DNA of 64,000 bases. It comes from Ruminococcus turbiniformis (lineage in GTDB: Bacteria > Bacillota > Clostridia > Lachnospirales > Lachnospiraceae). The translations under genes were made by a program, and so were the position numbers. The stretch is taken from positions 1-64,000 of the forward strand of contig NZ_JAJEQX010000016.1 of NCBI RefSeq assembly GCF_020687545.1, read 5' to 3'. Positions 54,928 through 63,621 of the stretch are shown piece after piece; within the stretch, counting starts at the first letter, position 1; every line of letters begins with the position of its first letter. Below the pieces are notes generated by a model. The model did no database searches. It worked only from the letters and a program-made list of their open reading frames with translations, and was not told the DNA's origin.

Positions 54928-56046
54928 TCAGTCCAGATAATCCCGGAGTTTTCTGCTTCTGCTCGGATGACGGAGCTTTCTCAGCGCCTTCGCCTCGATC
55001 TGACGGATACGCTCTCTGGTCACGTCGAACTCCTTGCCCACTTCCTCCAGAGTGCGGGCACGCCCGTCATTCATTCCGAAGCGGAGACGCAGTACTTTCT
55101 GCTCTCTCTCCGTCAGCGTGTCGAGCACCTCGTCAAGCTGCTCTTTTAAGAGCGTCTGCGCGGCAGCCTCTGCCGGAACCGGCACATTGTCGTCCTGGAT
55201 AAAGTCGCCCAGGTGGCTGTCCTCCTCCTCACCAATGGGTGTTTCCAGAGACACCGGCTCCTGGGAGATCTTCAGGATCTCACGCACACGGTCCACAGGC
55301 ATGTCCAGTTCCTTTGCGATCTCCTCCGGCAGGGGCTCTCTTCCCAGCTCCTGGAGAAGCTGTCTGGACACCCGGATCAGCTTGTTGATCGTCTCCACCA
55401 TATGCACCGGAATACGGATCGTTCTCGCCTGGTCCGCGATTGCGCGGGTGATTGCCTGGCGGATCCACCATGTAGCGTAAGTACTGAACTTGTATCCCTT
55501 GTGATAGTCAAACTTCTCCACAGCCTTGATAAGACCCAGATTTCCCTCCTGGATCAGGTCGAGAAAGAGCATTCCTCTTCCCACATACCGCTTCGCGATG
55601 CTCACAACAAGACGCAGGTTCGCCTCCGCCAGTTCTTTCTTGGCGTCCTCGTCTCCCTCTTCCATTCTCTTGGCAAGCTCAATCTCGCGCTCCGCGCTCA
55701 GAAGGGGGACTTTTCCGATCTCTTTTAAATACATCCGAACCGGATCTTCAATGCTCACACCCTCGGGAACTGAGAGATCGATATTCTCCATATCCACCTC
55801 TTCCTCATCGGATATGATGTCATCCAGATCCATATCCGCCTCATCGTCGATATCTCCGCTGATGCGCAGTACGTCGATGTTGTTTGCCTCGAGGTAGTCA
55901 AACACCTTCTCCATCTGCTCTGTTGTCAGTTCCATGTCTGTAAAGAAGTCATTGATCTCCTGAACATCGAGTATGCTTTTCTTTTTCTTACCCATTGCAA
56001 CGAGTTCATTCATTCTTTCCAGAAATTTCTGTGCGTTTTCTTCCAT
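54928..56046 (-). CDS. rpoD: Primary sigma factor RpoD (SigA)
   Basis: A 372-residue housekeeping sigma factor. Region 1.2 begins near [21 protein letters not shown]. Region 2 has [20 protein letters not shown] and [20 protein letters not shown] for -10 recognition and melting. Region 4.2 has [29 protein letters not shown] for -35 recognition. A short acidic stretch at about 65-85 replaces a long region 1.1. It follows dnaG by 57 bases, the conserved dnaG-rpoD order of Firmicutes. Confidence 0.98.
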   Translation of the reverse strand: MEENAQKFLERMNELVAMGKKKKSILDVQEINDFFTDMELTTEQMEKVFDYLEANNIDVLRISGDIDDEADMDLDDIISDEEEVDMENIDLSVPEGVSIEDPVRMYLKEIGKVPLLSAEREIELAKRMEEGDEDAKKELAEANLRLVVSIAKRYVGRGMLFLDLIQEGNLGLIKAVEKFDYHKGYKFSTYATWWIRQAITRAIADQARTIRIPVHMVETINKLIRVSRQLLQELGREPLPEEIAKELDMPVDRVREILKISQEPVSLETPIGEEEDSHLGDFIQDDNVPVPAEAAAQTLLKEQLDEVLDTLTEREQKVLRLRFGMNDGRARTLEEVGKEFDVTRERIRQIEAKALRKLRHPSRSRKLRDYLD

Positions 56047-56103
56047 GTGTCCATCCTTCCTCTGCCGGCGCGCCCGCGCAGGCTGTCTTGTTTTATTTTA
56101 TCC

Positions 56104-57894
56104 TCAATCAATAGAAATATGCAGTGCTTTCAGGTCCTCCAGCTTCCGCTTTTCTTCCATCAGGTGCTGAAGTCCCGCCATGTCCGCAGGATCCAGGTTC
56201 ATTGTCCGGACATCGATACTGTGGCTTTTCACCCGCAGTATAATATCTTTTAACGCCTGCTCCTCCTCTTCCTTTGTCCTGAGTTCCCTGATCCTTGTAT
56301 GGAACAGAGACGCGGCTTCCCTGTGCTCCTCCTCACCGGTAAAGTGATCCAGTATTCTGGCCGGGTTCAGCTCACCGTTCTCATGCTGCTCAAAAAGGAG
56401 CTGCGCAACGGTTCTGTAAATTTCCCCGGTAAAATCATCCGGACTGATCAGTCTGCTGATCTTTGAAAAGTGGGTTTCATCCTCGATCATCCAGGTGAGA
56501 AGCGCCTTCTGGGACGTAAGAATTCCGTCTTCCTTCGTTCCCTTCGTCCCGGCCGCCTTTGCCCCTTCCGCCCGTTTCGGACGCTCTGAGGGCCGCGCCA
56601 TTCCGGCGCTGACCGCCATCTTCACGACAAGCTTTTTCAGACTGTCAACACTGACTCTGTAAGCCGACGCGACCGCCTCCGTGTAATTGTCCCGCTCAAG
56701 TTCGTCCTCGAACTCCGCCAGTCTTCCCGCTGCCTCTCTTAAAAAGGCTGTTTTTCCCTCAGGGGAATTCATGTCGTAGTTCTTCTCCAACGTCTCCAGC
56801 GTGAACATGAACCCGTTTCTCGCCTGGCCGATCCGCTTTTCATACTCTTCGGCTCCCAGGTTTTTGATAAACTCATCCGGGTCCTTGTACGGGTCCATCC
56901 GCACCACTTTTGCCGTGATTCCCGCGTCTCTCAGTATGGGGACGGCCCGTAAGGCTGCGCGCGTGCCCGCCTCATCACTGTCATATGTAAGGTAGACTTC
57001 CTTCACATAGCGTTTGATCAGGGAAGCGTGCCCGGGGGTGAGCGCGGTTCCAAGCGAAGCCACTGCGTTTGTAAATCCCGCCTGGTGCAGGGAGATCACA
57101 TCCATATACCCCTCGCACAGGAGGAAATACGGTTTCTTGGACGTTCTCGCCCGGTTCAGCCCGTACAGGTTCCGGCTCTTATCGAACACTGCGGTCTCAG
57201 GAGAATTCAAATACTTCGGTTTCGCATCCCCCATCACACGGCCGCCGAACCCGATCACCCGGCTGTTCACATCCATGATCGGAAAGATCACCCGGTTCCA
57301 GAACTTGTCGTACACACCCTGTTTCTCGTCCGTATTGATCAGTCCGGCCTGGCGGATCAGATCCTCGCTGTAGCCCTTCTGCCTGAGGTACTTATAGAGA
57401 TCGTCACTGTACTTGTTGGAATATCCAAGCCCGAACGCCGTGATTGTCTCATCAGACAGTTCTCTGTTTTTCAGATATGTATAGGCCTGTTTTCCTCTCT
57501 CCGATTTCAGCTGCACGTAAAAGTATTTTGCAGCCGTCTTGTTTACCTCCAGAATAGACGCCTTTAAGTCTGCCTTTTCCTTTGCCTCTTTCGAGTATTC
57601 CATCTCAGGAAGCTCAATCCCGGCACGGTCCGCCAGAAATTTCACCGCCTCCACAAAAGAAAAATTCTCATATTCCATGAGAAATGTATATACATTGCCG
57701 CCCGCGCCGCATCCGAAACAGTAGTACATCTGTTTCTGCCTGCTGACGGAAAAAGACGGTGATTTTTCATTGTGGAACGGACAGAGCCCGAAATAGGAAC
57801 TGCCCTTTTTCTGCAGCCGGACATACCCGGATATCACATCTACTATATCATTTCTTGTCCTTATCTCTTCAATCAGCTCATCGGAATAGTACAT
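56104..57894 (-). CDS. dnaG: DNA primase
   Basis: A 596-residue primase that lays RNA primers for replication. The CHC2 zinc finger spans CPFHNEKSPSF to YYCFGCGAGGNVY near residues 38-68. The TOPRIM domain has LLCEGYMDVISLHQAG and LTYDSDEAGTRAA. A low-complexity linker (about 435-450, RPKRAEGAKAAGTKGTKED) precedes the C-terminal helicase-binding domain. GGAGGCAGAAC precedes the ATG. It is upstream of rpoD in the same direction. Confidence 0.97.
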   Translation of the reverse strand: MYYSDELIEEIRTRNDIVDVISGYVRLQKKGSSYFGLCPFHNEKSPSFSVSRQKQMYYCFGCGAGGNVYTFLMEYENFSFVEAVKFLADRAGIELPEMEYSKEAKEKADLKASILEVNKTAAKYFYVQLKSERGKQAYTYLKNRELSDETITAFGLGYSNKYSDDLYKYLRQKGYSEDLIRQAGLINTDEKQGVYDKFWNRVIFPIMDVNSRVIGFGGRVMGDAKPKYLNSPETAVFDKSRNLYGLNRARTSKKPYFLLCEGYMDVISLHQAGFTNAVASLGTALTPGHASLIKRYVKEVYLTYDSDEAGTRAALRAVPILRDAGITAKVVRMDPYKDPDEFIKNLGAEEYEKRIGQARNGFMFTLETLEKNYDMNSPEGKTAFLREAAGRLAEFEDELERDNYTEAVASAYRVSVDSLKKLVVKMAVSAGMARPSERPKRAEGAKAAGTKGTKEDGILTSQKALLTWMIEDETHFSKISRLISPDDFTGEIYRTVAQLLFEQHENGELNPARILDHFTGEEEHREAASLFHTRIRELRTKEEEEQALKDIILRVKSHSIDVRTMNLDPADMAGLQHLMEEKRKLEDLKALHISID

Positions 57895-57984
57895 GTTCTG
57901 CCTCCAAAAAGAATACCCTATTATTTATATTCGACAAAACTTCTTTCTTTCCTTTATTTTTTTAAATTTTCCATATTTTTAAAT

Positions 57985-58031
57985 CAGCGTCAGTGTACAG
58001 GGGGACAATACGCCCCTGTACACTGACGCTG
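57985..58031 (-). terminator. Terminator after dgt
   Basis: A perfect 19-bp stem (57985-58003 with 58013-58031) around a nine-base loop is one of the strongest hairpins in the window. On the minus strand it is followed by an A/T-rich stretch without a clean T-run. It separates the dgt transcript from dnaG. Confidence 0.7.
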
Positions 58032-58039
58032 TCATGCTT

Positions 58040-59053
58040 TCAGATCTTCCATGCTTCGGGGACAAAATAGTCCTGGAACTTCTTCACAGCGTAGGAATCC
58101 GTCATCCCCGCAATGTGGTCGCACACGGTCTGTTCCAGGCTCACGCCGGGATGTGCAAGCGCCTTTTTAAACTGTTCCGGGAGCGCATCCGGATGCTTCA
58201 TATAATAGTCATAGAGCTGTTCGACCATATGTACCGCCTTGTCTTCCTCCCCCTTTGCCTTCGGGTTTAAGTACACATTCTCAAACATAAACGCTCTCAG
58301 ATCCGACATGGCCTTTTCCACCCGCGGGGACATGCAGATCTCCGGACGCTCCATACTGTTCGTGATCACGTCGTGCACAAGCGTGTTGAGCCGCTCCCGG
58401 CAGGAATTGCCAAGCACGGCGCGCAGATCGGCGGGAATGTCATCCTCGGTCAGAATCCCGCCCCGGATCGCATCATCCATATCGTGATAGATATACGCCA
58501 GCTTGTCGGAGAGCCGGACCACCTGGCCTTCCAGCGTGGCAGGATGCCCCGCTGTCTGGTGGTTTAAAATTCCGTCCCTGACTTCCCACGTCAGATTCAG
58601 GCCGCGCCCCTCCTTCTCAATACAGTCCACCACCCGCAGGCTCTGTACCTGATGTGAAAAATGATAAACCGTATTCAGTGCTCTCTCCCCGGCGTGTCCG
58701 AAGGGCGTATGCCCCAGGTCATGGCCCAGGGCAATGGCCTCCACAAGATCTTCGTTTAAGCGCAGCGCCTTTGCGATCGTCCTTGCGTTCTGCGAAACTT
58801 CCAGCGTGTGGGTCAGGCGGGTCCGGTAATGATCCCCTTTCGGCAGAAGAAACACCTGCGTCTTCTGCTTGAGTCTGCGGAACGCCTTGCAGTGCAGGAT
58901 GCGGTCTCTGTCGCGCTGGAAAACAGGGCGGATATCGCACTGGGGCTCGTCTTTTAAGCGCCCCTTTGATTCACGGCTTAACGTGGCATATCTGCTCAGG
59001 TACTCTGTTTCCCGTTCCTCGAGCTGCTCTCTGATCGTCATCGTCATTGTCAT
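58040..59053 (-). CDS. dgt: Deoxyguanosinetriphosphate triphosphohydrolase-like HD protein
   Basis: A 337-residue HD-domain dNTPase that splits dNTPs into nucleoside and triphosphate. The metal site is spread over TRLTHTLEVSQNARTI, IALGHDLGHTPFGHAGE (HD pair) and LSDKLAYIYHDMDDA. The N-terminus contains repeated ATG-ACN codons, so three in-frame ATGs within 15 bases could each start translation; the first ATG after AGGAAG is given. It lies 12 bases downstream of the polyphosphate phosphotransferase gene. Confidence 0.93.
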   Translation of the reverse strand: MTMTMTIREQLEERETEYLSRYATLSRESKGRLKDEPQCDIRPVFQRDRDRILHCKAFRRLKQKTQVFLLPKGDHYRTRLTHTLEVSQNARTIAKALRLNEDLVEAIALGHDLGHTPFGHAGERALNTVYHFSHQVQSLRVVDCIEKEGRGLNLTWEVRDGILNHQTAGHPATLEGQVVRLSDKLAYIYHDMDDAIRGGILTEDDIPADLRAVLGNSCRERLNTLVHDVITNSMERPEICMSPRVEKAMSDLRAFMFENVYLNPKAKGEEDKAVHMVEQLYDYYMKHPDALPEQFKKALAHPGVSLEQTVCDHIAGMTDSYAVKKFQDYFVPEAWKI

Positions 59054-59065
59054 TCTCACTTCTTC

Positions 59066-60601
59066 CTACTTCTCTTTGATCCGCTTCTCAATGGCGTCCA
59101 CAACCGTCTTGAGCACTTTGATGCGGGCATAGTATTTGTCATTGCCCTCCACAACAACCCACGGGGCATAATCAGTGGATGTGCGCATCAGCATCTCATT
59201 GACCGCCTCCTCGTACAGATCCCATTTCTCCCTGTTTCTCCAGTCTTCGTCTGTAATCTTCCACTGTTTTTCCGGATTCTCCTGTCTTTCCTTAAATCTG
59301 CGCTCCTGTTCATCCCGGTCAATGTGCATCCAGAATTTGATCACGACCGCGCCGGCGTCATACAGGTCCTTCTCCATGTCATTGATCTCCCTGTACGCCC
59401 GTTTCCACTCCTCTTCCGTACAGAATCCTTCGATCCGTTCCACCATGACGCGCCCGTACCAGGTGCGGTCGAAAATGGCGATGTGTCCGTCTTTCGGTAT
59501 TGCCCTCCAGAACCGCCACAGATAATGGTGCGCCTTCTCAATGTCATTGGGCGACGCCGTGGGATTCACTCTGTATCCTCTGGGATCCATCTTTGCGGTC
59601 AGCCGTTTGATGGCCCCGCCTTTTCCTCCGGCGTCCCAGCCCTCAAATCCGAGCACAACGGGAATCCTTCTCCGGTAGAGTTCGCCGTGGAGCTTCTCGA
59701 TCTTTTTCTGAAGCCTGTCCAGTTTTTCCTTATACTCTTCCCTCGTGCAGCTCAAAGTGAGATCTGCTTTCGAGAGAATGGACACCTGAAGATCTTTCAT
59801 CTCATTTCCCGTCTGCCGCGCAATCTCTGCGACCACATCCGTTTCCCCTGCAATGGTTTTCTTTTCTTCCGCCTCCAAAGCCAGCCCGCGGACTTTCTCC
59901 ACCTGATCCGCCATCGCCTTGATCACCGTCGTATAAATCTTAAGCTCGGCGAATCTTTTGTCTGTCGCCTCGATAATCGTCCACGGCGCATAGTCCGTAT
60001 CTGTCGCGAACAGCATCTCTTCCATCATGTCCGCATACTCCTCATATCTGGCATTTCTCTCCCGGTCACCCTGGCTGACTCTCCAGGCTGTCTCCTTGTT
60101 CTTTTCCAGCTTGTCAAACCTCTTCTTCTGCTCCTTTTTATCGATATCCAGGAACAGTTTGATGATCAGGCTGCCATCTTCAGAGAGCTGCTGCTCAAAG
60201 GAGTTGATGGAATGAAACGCCATGGGCATCTCGTTTTCCTTTGTCCGCTTCTCGAATCTGTCGATCAGAACTCTTCTGTACCAGCTCCCGTCATATATGG
60301 CAATCCTGCCTCTCGCCGGAGTCTTTGTCCAGAACCTCCACATGAACGGATGCATCCGCTCCTCTTCTGTCTCGTTCTTGATCGGATAGACTTCAAACCC
60401 TCTCGGGTCCATACTCTGAATCAGGCGGCCGATCTGAAGGCCTTTTCCGGCTGCGCCGAACCCTTCAAACACAATCATAACCGGAATCTCCAGCGCCTTG
60501 CATTCTCTCTGGAGCCTTCCCAGCCGTGCTTCAAGCTGAGGCATTTTCTGTTTATATTCCTCTTTGGACAGTTTTTTTGACAGATCTACTTTTTCCAGCA
60601 T
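59066..60601 (-). CDS. pap: Polyphosphate:AMP phosphotransferase (two-domain PPK2)
   Basis: A 511-residue tandem PPK2 protein. The N-terminal domain has FEGFGAAGKGLQIGRL and the C-terminal domain FEGWDAGGKGGAIKRL, each followed by a DPRG motif and a lid region (WRFWTKTPARGRIAIYDGSW and WRFWRAIPKDGHIAIFDRTW). Fused PPK2 enzymes phosphorylate AMP to ADP with polyphosphate; in studied ones the C-terminal domain is the active one. That the same holds here is inference. GGTGGAGG precedes the ATG. It is followed by dgt on the same strand. Confidence 0.93.
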   Translation of the reverse strand: MLEKVDLSKKLSKEEYKQKMPQLEARLGRLQRECKALEIPVMIVFEGFGAAGKGLQIGRLIQSMDPRGFEVYPIKNETEEERMHPFMWRFWTKTPARGRIAIYDGSWYRRVLIDRFEKRTKENEMPMAFHSINSFEQQLSEDGSLIIKLFLDIDKKEQKKRFDKLEKNKETAWRVSQGDRERNARYEEYADMMEEMLFATDTDYAPWTIIEATDKRFAELKIYTTVIKAMADQVEKVRGLALEAEEKKTIAGETDVVAEIARQTGNEMKDLQVSILSKADLTLSCTREEYKEKLDRLQKKIEKLHGELYRRRIPVVLGFEGWDAGGKGGAIKRLTAKMDPRGYRVNPTASPNDIEKAHHYLWRFWRAIPKDGHIAIFDRTWYGRVMVERIEGFCTEEEWKRAYREINDMEKDLYDAGAVVIKFWMHIDRDEQERRFKERQENPEKQWKITDEDWRNREKWDLYEEAVNEMLMRTSTDYAPWVVVEGNDKYYARIKVLKTVVDAIEKRIKEK

Positions 60602-60841
60602 ATCAGTTCCTCCACCCTTCTTATTCTGATATTATTGGCAGGTTTCATTAAATTATTGTAATTATATCATATAATGCATAAAATACACATAAATATTATT
60701 TAAGCTGTGCTTTTTTCAAACTTTTCAGTTTCGAGCGGGTGGAGTAATCGTTGATGCCGAATCTGACGGTTGATGTCAGCGTTGATGTCAATACAGAAAA
60801 TGAGCTTCATCCATCAGATGAAACTCATTCTGTGAAAATGA

Positions 60842-60869
60842 AAAAAGCTCTGAATCTTCAGGGCTTTCT
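60842..60869 (-). terminator. Terminator after tRNA-Leu
   Basis: On the minus strand AAAGCCCTGA pairs with TCAGAGCTTTTTTC apart from one mismatch, and the right arm runs into six Ts. It lies five bases after the tRNA. Between it and pap lies another hairpin (AATGAG...TTCATC with GATGAA...CTCATT) and three GTTGATGYC copies (60750, 60769 and 60781). Confidence 0.7.
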
Positions 60870-60873
60870 CTAA

Positions 60874-60957
60874 TGCGGAAGATGGGACTTGAACCCACAC
60901 GACACGAATGTCACAAGATCCTTAGTCTTGCTCGTCTGCCAGTTCCGACACTTCCGC
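60874..60957 (-). tRNA. tRNA-Leu, anticodon AAG
   Basis: The minus strand folds as a class II tRNA. The acceptor stem is GCGGAAG with CTTCCGC, and discriminator A is at 60874. The D arm contains GGCAGACGA. The anticodon stem CAAGA/TCTTG closes the loop CTAAGGA with anticodon AAG. A variable arm (ACATTCGTGT) and TTCAAGTC T-loop follow. CCA is not encoded. An A34 leucine tRNA would need A-to-I editing to read CUU, CUC and CUA, and is uncommon in bacteria. Confidence 0.92.
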
Positions 60958-61009
60958 ATTCCGTATTGGATTGTTGTGTTAGCACTCTGTCGTGCTGACC
61001 ACATGTGTT

Positions 61010-61038
61010 ATAATACTATCTCAATCCCGAAAAGTCAA
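61010..61038 (-). promoter_or_regulatory. Promoter for tRNA-Leu
   Basis: On the minus strand TTGACT (61038-61033) and TATTAT (61015-61010) are separated by 17 bases. An inverted repeat, TGTGGTCAGCAC with GTGCTAACACA (60976-61004), occupies the start of the transcribed leader. Bases 61039-61147 are AT-rich and hold nothing I recognise. Confidence 0.65.
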
Positions 61039-61147
61039 CAAATATTTTCAAAAAAACTAAAGTTCGAAAATTGTGTAATATTTTACAAAAAATTTGAAAA
61101 TTCAAAAAATATAAAAAACAGGTAAAACAGCTGAAAACACCGCCGTT

Positions 61148-61489
61148 TCACAGCGTTTCCTCCTTTGCTTCCATTCCTTTCTCCTCAGCGCTTCTGTTCT
61201 TTCCGGTGCCTCTTTCTATTCTCTCACCCTCTCTCTTTCCGATGCTTCTGCCCGTCAGTTCATCCAGCGTAATGCCGAAAAAATCTGCAATTCTTATAAG
61301 CACGAAAATATCCGGCAGAGTGACGCCACGCTCATAGGCGGATATGGTCTGTCGGCGGATGTTCAGCTCCGAGGCCAGGGCGGACTGGTTGATTCCCTTC
61401 TGCATACGCAGCTGACGGATATTTTCTCCGATGGATTTTTCTGCTTTTCCTGTCATCTGTTTCTCCGGGCAGAGTGCGAATCTTTTCAT
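61148..61489 (-). CDS. XRE family helix-turn-helix regulator
   Basis: A 113-residue DNA-binding protein. An HTH_3 domain covers about residues 20-75 (IGENIRQLRMQKGINQSALASELNIRRQTISAYERGVTLPDI). A charged tail rich in Lys, Glu and Arg follows (GKREGERIERGTGKNRSAEE). No ligand or protease domain is present. Two in-frame ATGs are possible (61489 and 61456), and the second has GGAG closer to it. It is divergent from a second XRE gene. Its target is unknown, but the inverted repeats between the two genes are candidates. Confidence 0.85.
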   Translation of the reverse strand: MKRFALCPEKQMTGKAEKSIGENIRQLRMQKGINQSALASELNIRRQTISAYERGVTLPDIFVLIRIADFFGITLDELTGRSIGKREGERIERGTGKNRSAEEKGMEAKEETL

Positions 61490-61565
61490 TCTTCGCTCTC
61501 CGCTGCTCTTTCTGCTTATTTTCTATTGTACCCCTTTCCTCCATGCTCAGAAAGAGCACCGTCTC

Positions 61566-61672
61566 AAATATCCAGAATCTGAGTGCAACGATACATTGCA
61601 TTTGGATATTTCTTCCTGTTTTATTCGCTAAAATAAAACTAGCGCCGGTACAGACTGGAAAATTCGGCGCTA
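61566..61672. promoter_or_regulatory. Inverted repeats between two divergent XRE genes
   Basis: An imperfect palindrome pairs AAATATCC (61566-61573) with GGATATTT (61604-61611), with TGCAA/TTGCA inside. A second, AGCGCCG with CGGCGCT, ends near 61672, just before the plus-strand XRE ribosome binding site. Both could be operators for one or both regulators. No gene is seen in the 211-base gap. Confidence 0.4.
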
Positions 61673-61700
61673 TCATACTGGGAGGATGTGAGGAAGTACA

Positions 61701-62066
61701 TTGGATAATCGGATCAGAGAGCTGCGCATCGAAAAAGGATTACGCCAGGAAGATCTTGCGGAAATGATCAATGTGTCCCAGCAGACGATCAGCCGGATTG
61801 AAAACGGCGAGACTTCACTTCCTGCGGATATTCTCGTTGACCTGTCGAAAATTTTCCATGTGTCGGCGGATTACATACTGAAGCTGTCAGACTCAAGAAT
61901 GACGACAGAATATCGAATCGATATCGAACGTAATATGGAAAGAAACATGGATCTCTTCCGCGCGTACGGCAGACTGAACCGGACAAACCAGGAACTCGTG
62001 TTCTTTCTTATGGGGCAGATGGAAAAGCTTCAGGACGAGAACCGGCAGAAGGCAGAGCAGGAATAA
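61701..62066 (+). CDS. XRE family helix-turn-helix regulator
   Basis: A 121-residue protein. The HTH_3 domain covers about residues 4-60 (RIRELRIEKGLRQEDLAEMINVSQQTISRIENGETSLPADILVDL). The C-terminal half is helical (NMERNMDLFRAYGRLNRTNQEL), perhaps for dimerisation. The start codon is TTG at 61701, preceded by GGGAGG and GAGGAAG. It ends in front of a strong terminator. The gene faces away from the other XRE regulator; the two are different members of the same superfamily. Confidence 0.85.
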   Translation: MDNRIRELRIEKGLRQEDLAEMINVSQQTISRIENGETSLPADILVDLSKIFHVSADYILKLSDSRMTTEYRIDIERNMERNMDLFRAYGRLNRTNQELVFFLMGQMEKLQDENRQKAEQE

Positions 62067-62093
62067 AAAACATACAAATCACAGAGTACAGGC

Positions 62094-62140
62094 ACAGGCC
62101 GCAGACGCCTTTTCTTTCCGGCATCTGCGGCCTGTATTTT
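62094..62140. terminator. Bidirectional terminator between XRE gene and trpB
   Basis: ACAGGCCGCAGA...GCC pairs with GGC...TCTGCGGCCTGT across a short loop, followed by TATTTTA on the plus strand. The convergent trpB gene ends 42 bases further on. Confidence 0.75.
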
Positions 62141-62181
62141 ACTGTCCTGTTTCTACATATATTTTATTTACTGCCCTGTGT

Positions 62182-63564
62182 TTACATATTTCCCGGGAAT
62201 TTCGGAATTCCGTCGAATCCCGCTTTCAGGTCCTCATCCGAAGGAATGTAGTCCTTCATCTTTCCGTCGTGGAACTTCTCATATGCGTACATATCGAAGT
62301 ATCCCGTTCCGGTCAGTCCGAAGAGAATTGTCTTCTCCTCCCCTGTTTCTTTGCACTTCATCGCCTCATCGATGGCAACTTTAATCGCATGGCTGCTTTC
62401 CGGAGCAGGAAGGATTCCCTCCACTCTCGCGAACCGTTCCGCCGCCTCAAACACTTCCGTCTGCTCCACGGATCTGGCCTCCATGTATCCGTCATGATAA
62501 AGCTGAGAGAGAACCGAGCTCATTCCGTGATATCTCAGGCCTCCTGCGTGGTTCGGCGACGGGATGAAGCCGCTGCCAAGCGTGTACATCTTCGCCAGCG
62601 GGCATACCATTCCGGTGTCGCAGAAATCATATGCGAAGACGCCTCTTGTGAAGCTCGGGCATGACGCGGGCTCCACCGCGATAAACTGGTAATCAGCCTC
62701 ACCTCTTAACTTCTCTCCCATAAACGGCGAGATCAGTCCGCCCAGGTTGGATCCGCCGCCGGCGCATCCGATGATCACGTCCGGCTTAATGCCGTATTTG
62801 TCCATGGCCGTCTTCGTCTCCACACCGATAACCGACTGGTGGAGGAGCACCTGGTTCAATACACTTCCGAGCACATATCTGTACCCTTCCGTGTGGGTTG
62901 CCACCTCTACCGCCTCGGAGATAGCGCATCCGAGACTTCCCGATGTTCCCGGATGCTCGGCGAGGATCTTCCTTCCGATCTCTGTTGTCTCCGACGGAGA
63001 AGGTGTAACGCTGACCCCGTAAGTTCTCATGACTTCTCTGCGGAACGGTTTCTGCTCGTAAGAGCATTTTACCATGTATACTTTACAGTCAAGATCCAGG
63101 TACGCACACGCCATGGAAAGCGCGGTTCCCCACTGTCCTGCTCCTGTCTCTGTGGTCACGCCTTTGAGTCCCTGGTCTTTTGCATAGTAAGCCTGGGCGA
63201 TGGCGGAATTCAGCTTGTGGCTTCCGCTCGTGTTGTTTCCTTCGAATTTATAATAAATCTTTGCCGGAGTCTGAAGCTTCTCCTCCAGGCAGTACGCCCT
63301 CACAAGCGGCGACGGGCGGTACATCTTATAAAAGTCGCGGATCTTCTCCGGTATCTCAATATAGCGGTTGTCATTGTCCAGCTCCTGTTTTACCAGCTCA
63401 TCGCAGAAAACAGCGCCCAGTTCCTCCGCCGTCATAGGTTCTAACGTGGCCGGATTTAAAAGCGGCGCGGGTTTGTTCTTCATATCCGCACGGACATTGT
63501 ACCATGCTTTCGGCATCTCGCTCTCTTCCAGGTAGATTTTGTAGGGGATTTTCTTTTCGCTCAT
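62182..63564 (-). CDS. trpB: TrpB-like (TrpB2) tryptophan synthase beta chain
   Basis: A 460-residue PLP enzyme of the longer TrpB2 group. The N-terminal extension runs to about residue 90 (RPSPLVRAYCLEEKL). The PLP lysine is in FEGNNTSGSHKLNSAIAQ, and the phosphate loop is GCAGGGSNLGG. TETGAGQWGTALS follows the lysine. TrpB2 enzymes make tryptophan from indole and serine, often without the TrpA partner. AAAGGAG precedes the ATG at 63564. The gene is alone, behind a T-box with a UGG specifier, which supports a tryptophan role. Confidence 0.92.
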   Translation of the reverse strand: MSEKKIPYKIYLEESEMPKAWYNVRADMKNKPAPLLNPATLEPMTAEELGAVFCDELVKQELDNDNRYIEIPEKIRDFYKMYRPSPLVRAYCLEEKLQTPAKIYYKFEGNNTSGSHKLNSAIAQAYYAKDQGLKGVTTETGAGQWGTALSMACAYLDLDCKVYMVKCSYEQKPFRREVMRTYGVSVTPSPSETTEIGRKILAEHPGTSGSLGCAISEAVEVATHTEGYRYVLGSVLNQVLLHQSVIGVETKTAMDKYGIKPDVIIGCAGGGSNLGGLISPFMGEKLRGEADYQFIAVEPASCPSFTRGVFAYDFCDTGMVCPLAKMYTLGSGFIPSPNHAGGLRYHGMSSVLSQLYHDGYMEARSVEQTEVFEAAERFARVEGILPAPESSHAIKVAIDEAMKCKETGEEKTILFGLTGTGYFDMYAYEKFHDGKMKDYIPSDEDLKAGFDGIPKFPGNM

Positions 63565-63621
63565 TTTGTCTTCTCCTTTCTCTTCCCGGGACAAAAGCGC
63601 TCATTTCTTTTTCTTGAGAAT

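Noticed and set aside
59324..60580. A 418-codon open frame antisense to the PPK2 gene
   Set aside because: It is a shadow of the polyphosphate phosphotransferase frame, with no motifs or ribosome binding site.
60976..61004. HrcA CIRCE operator
   Set aside because: Only the TTAGCACTC half is present. The spacer and the right half do not match, and a tRNA follows rather than a chaperone gene.
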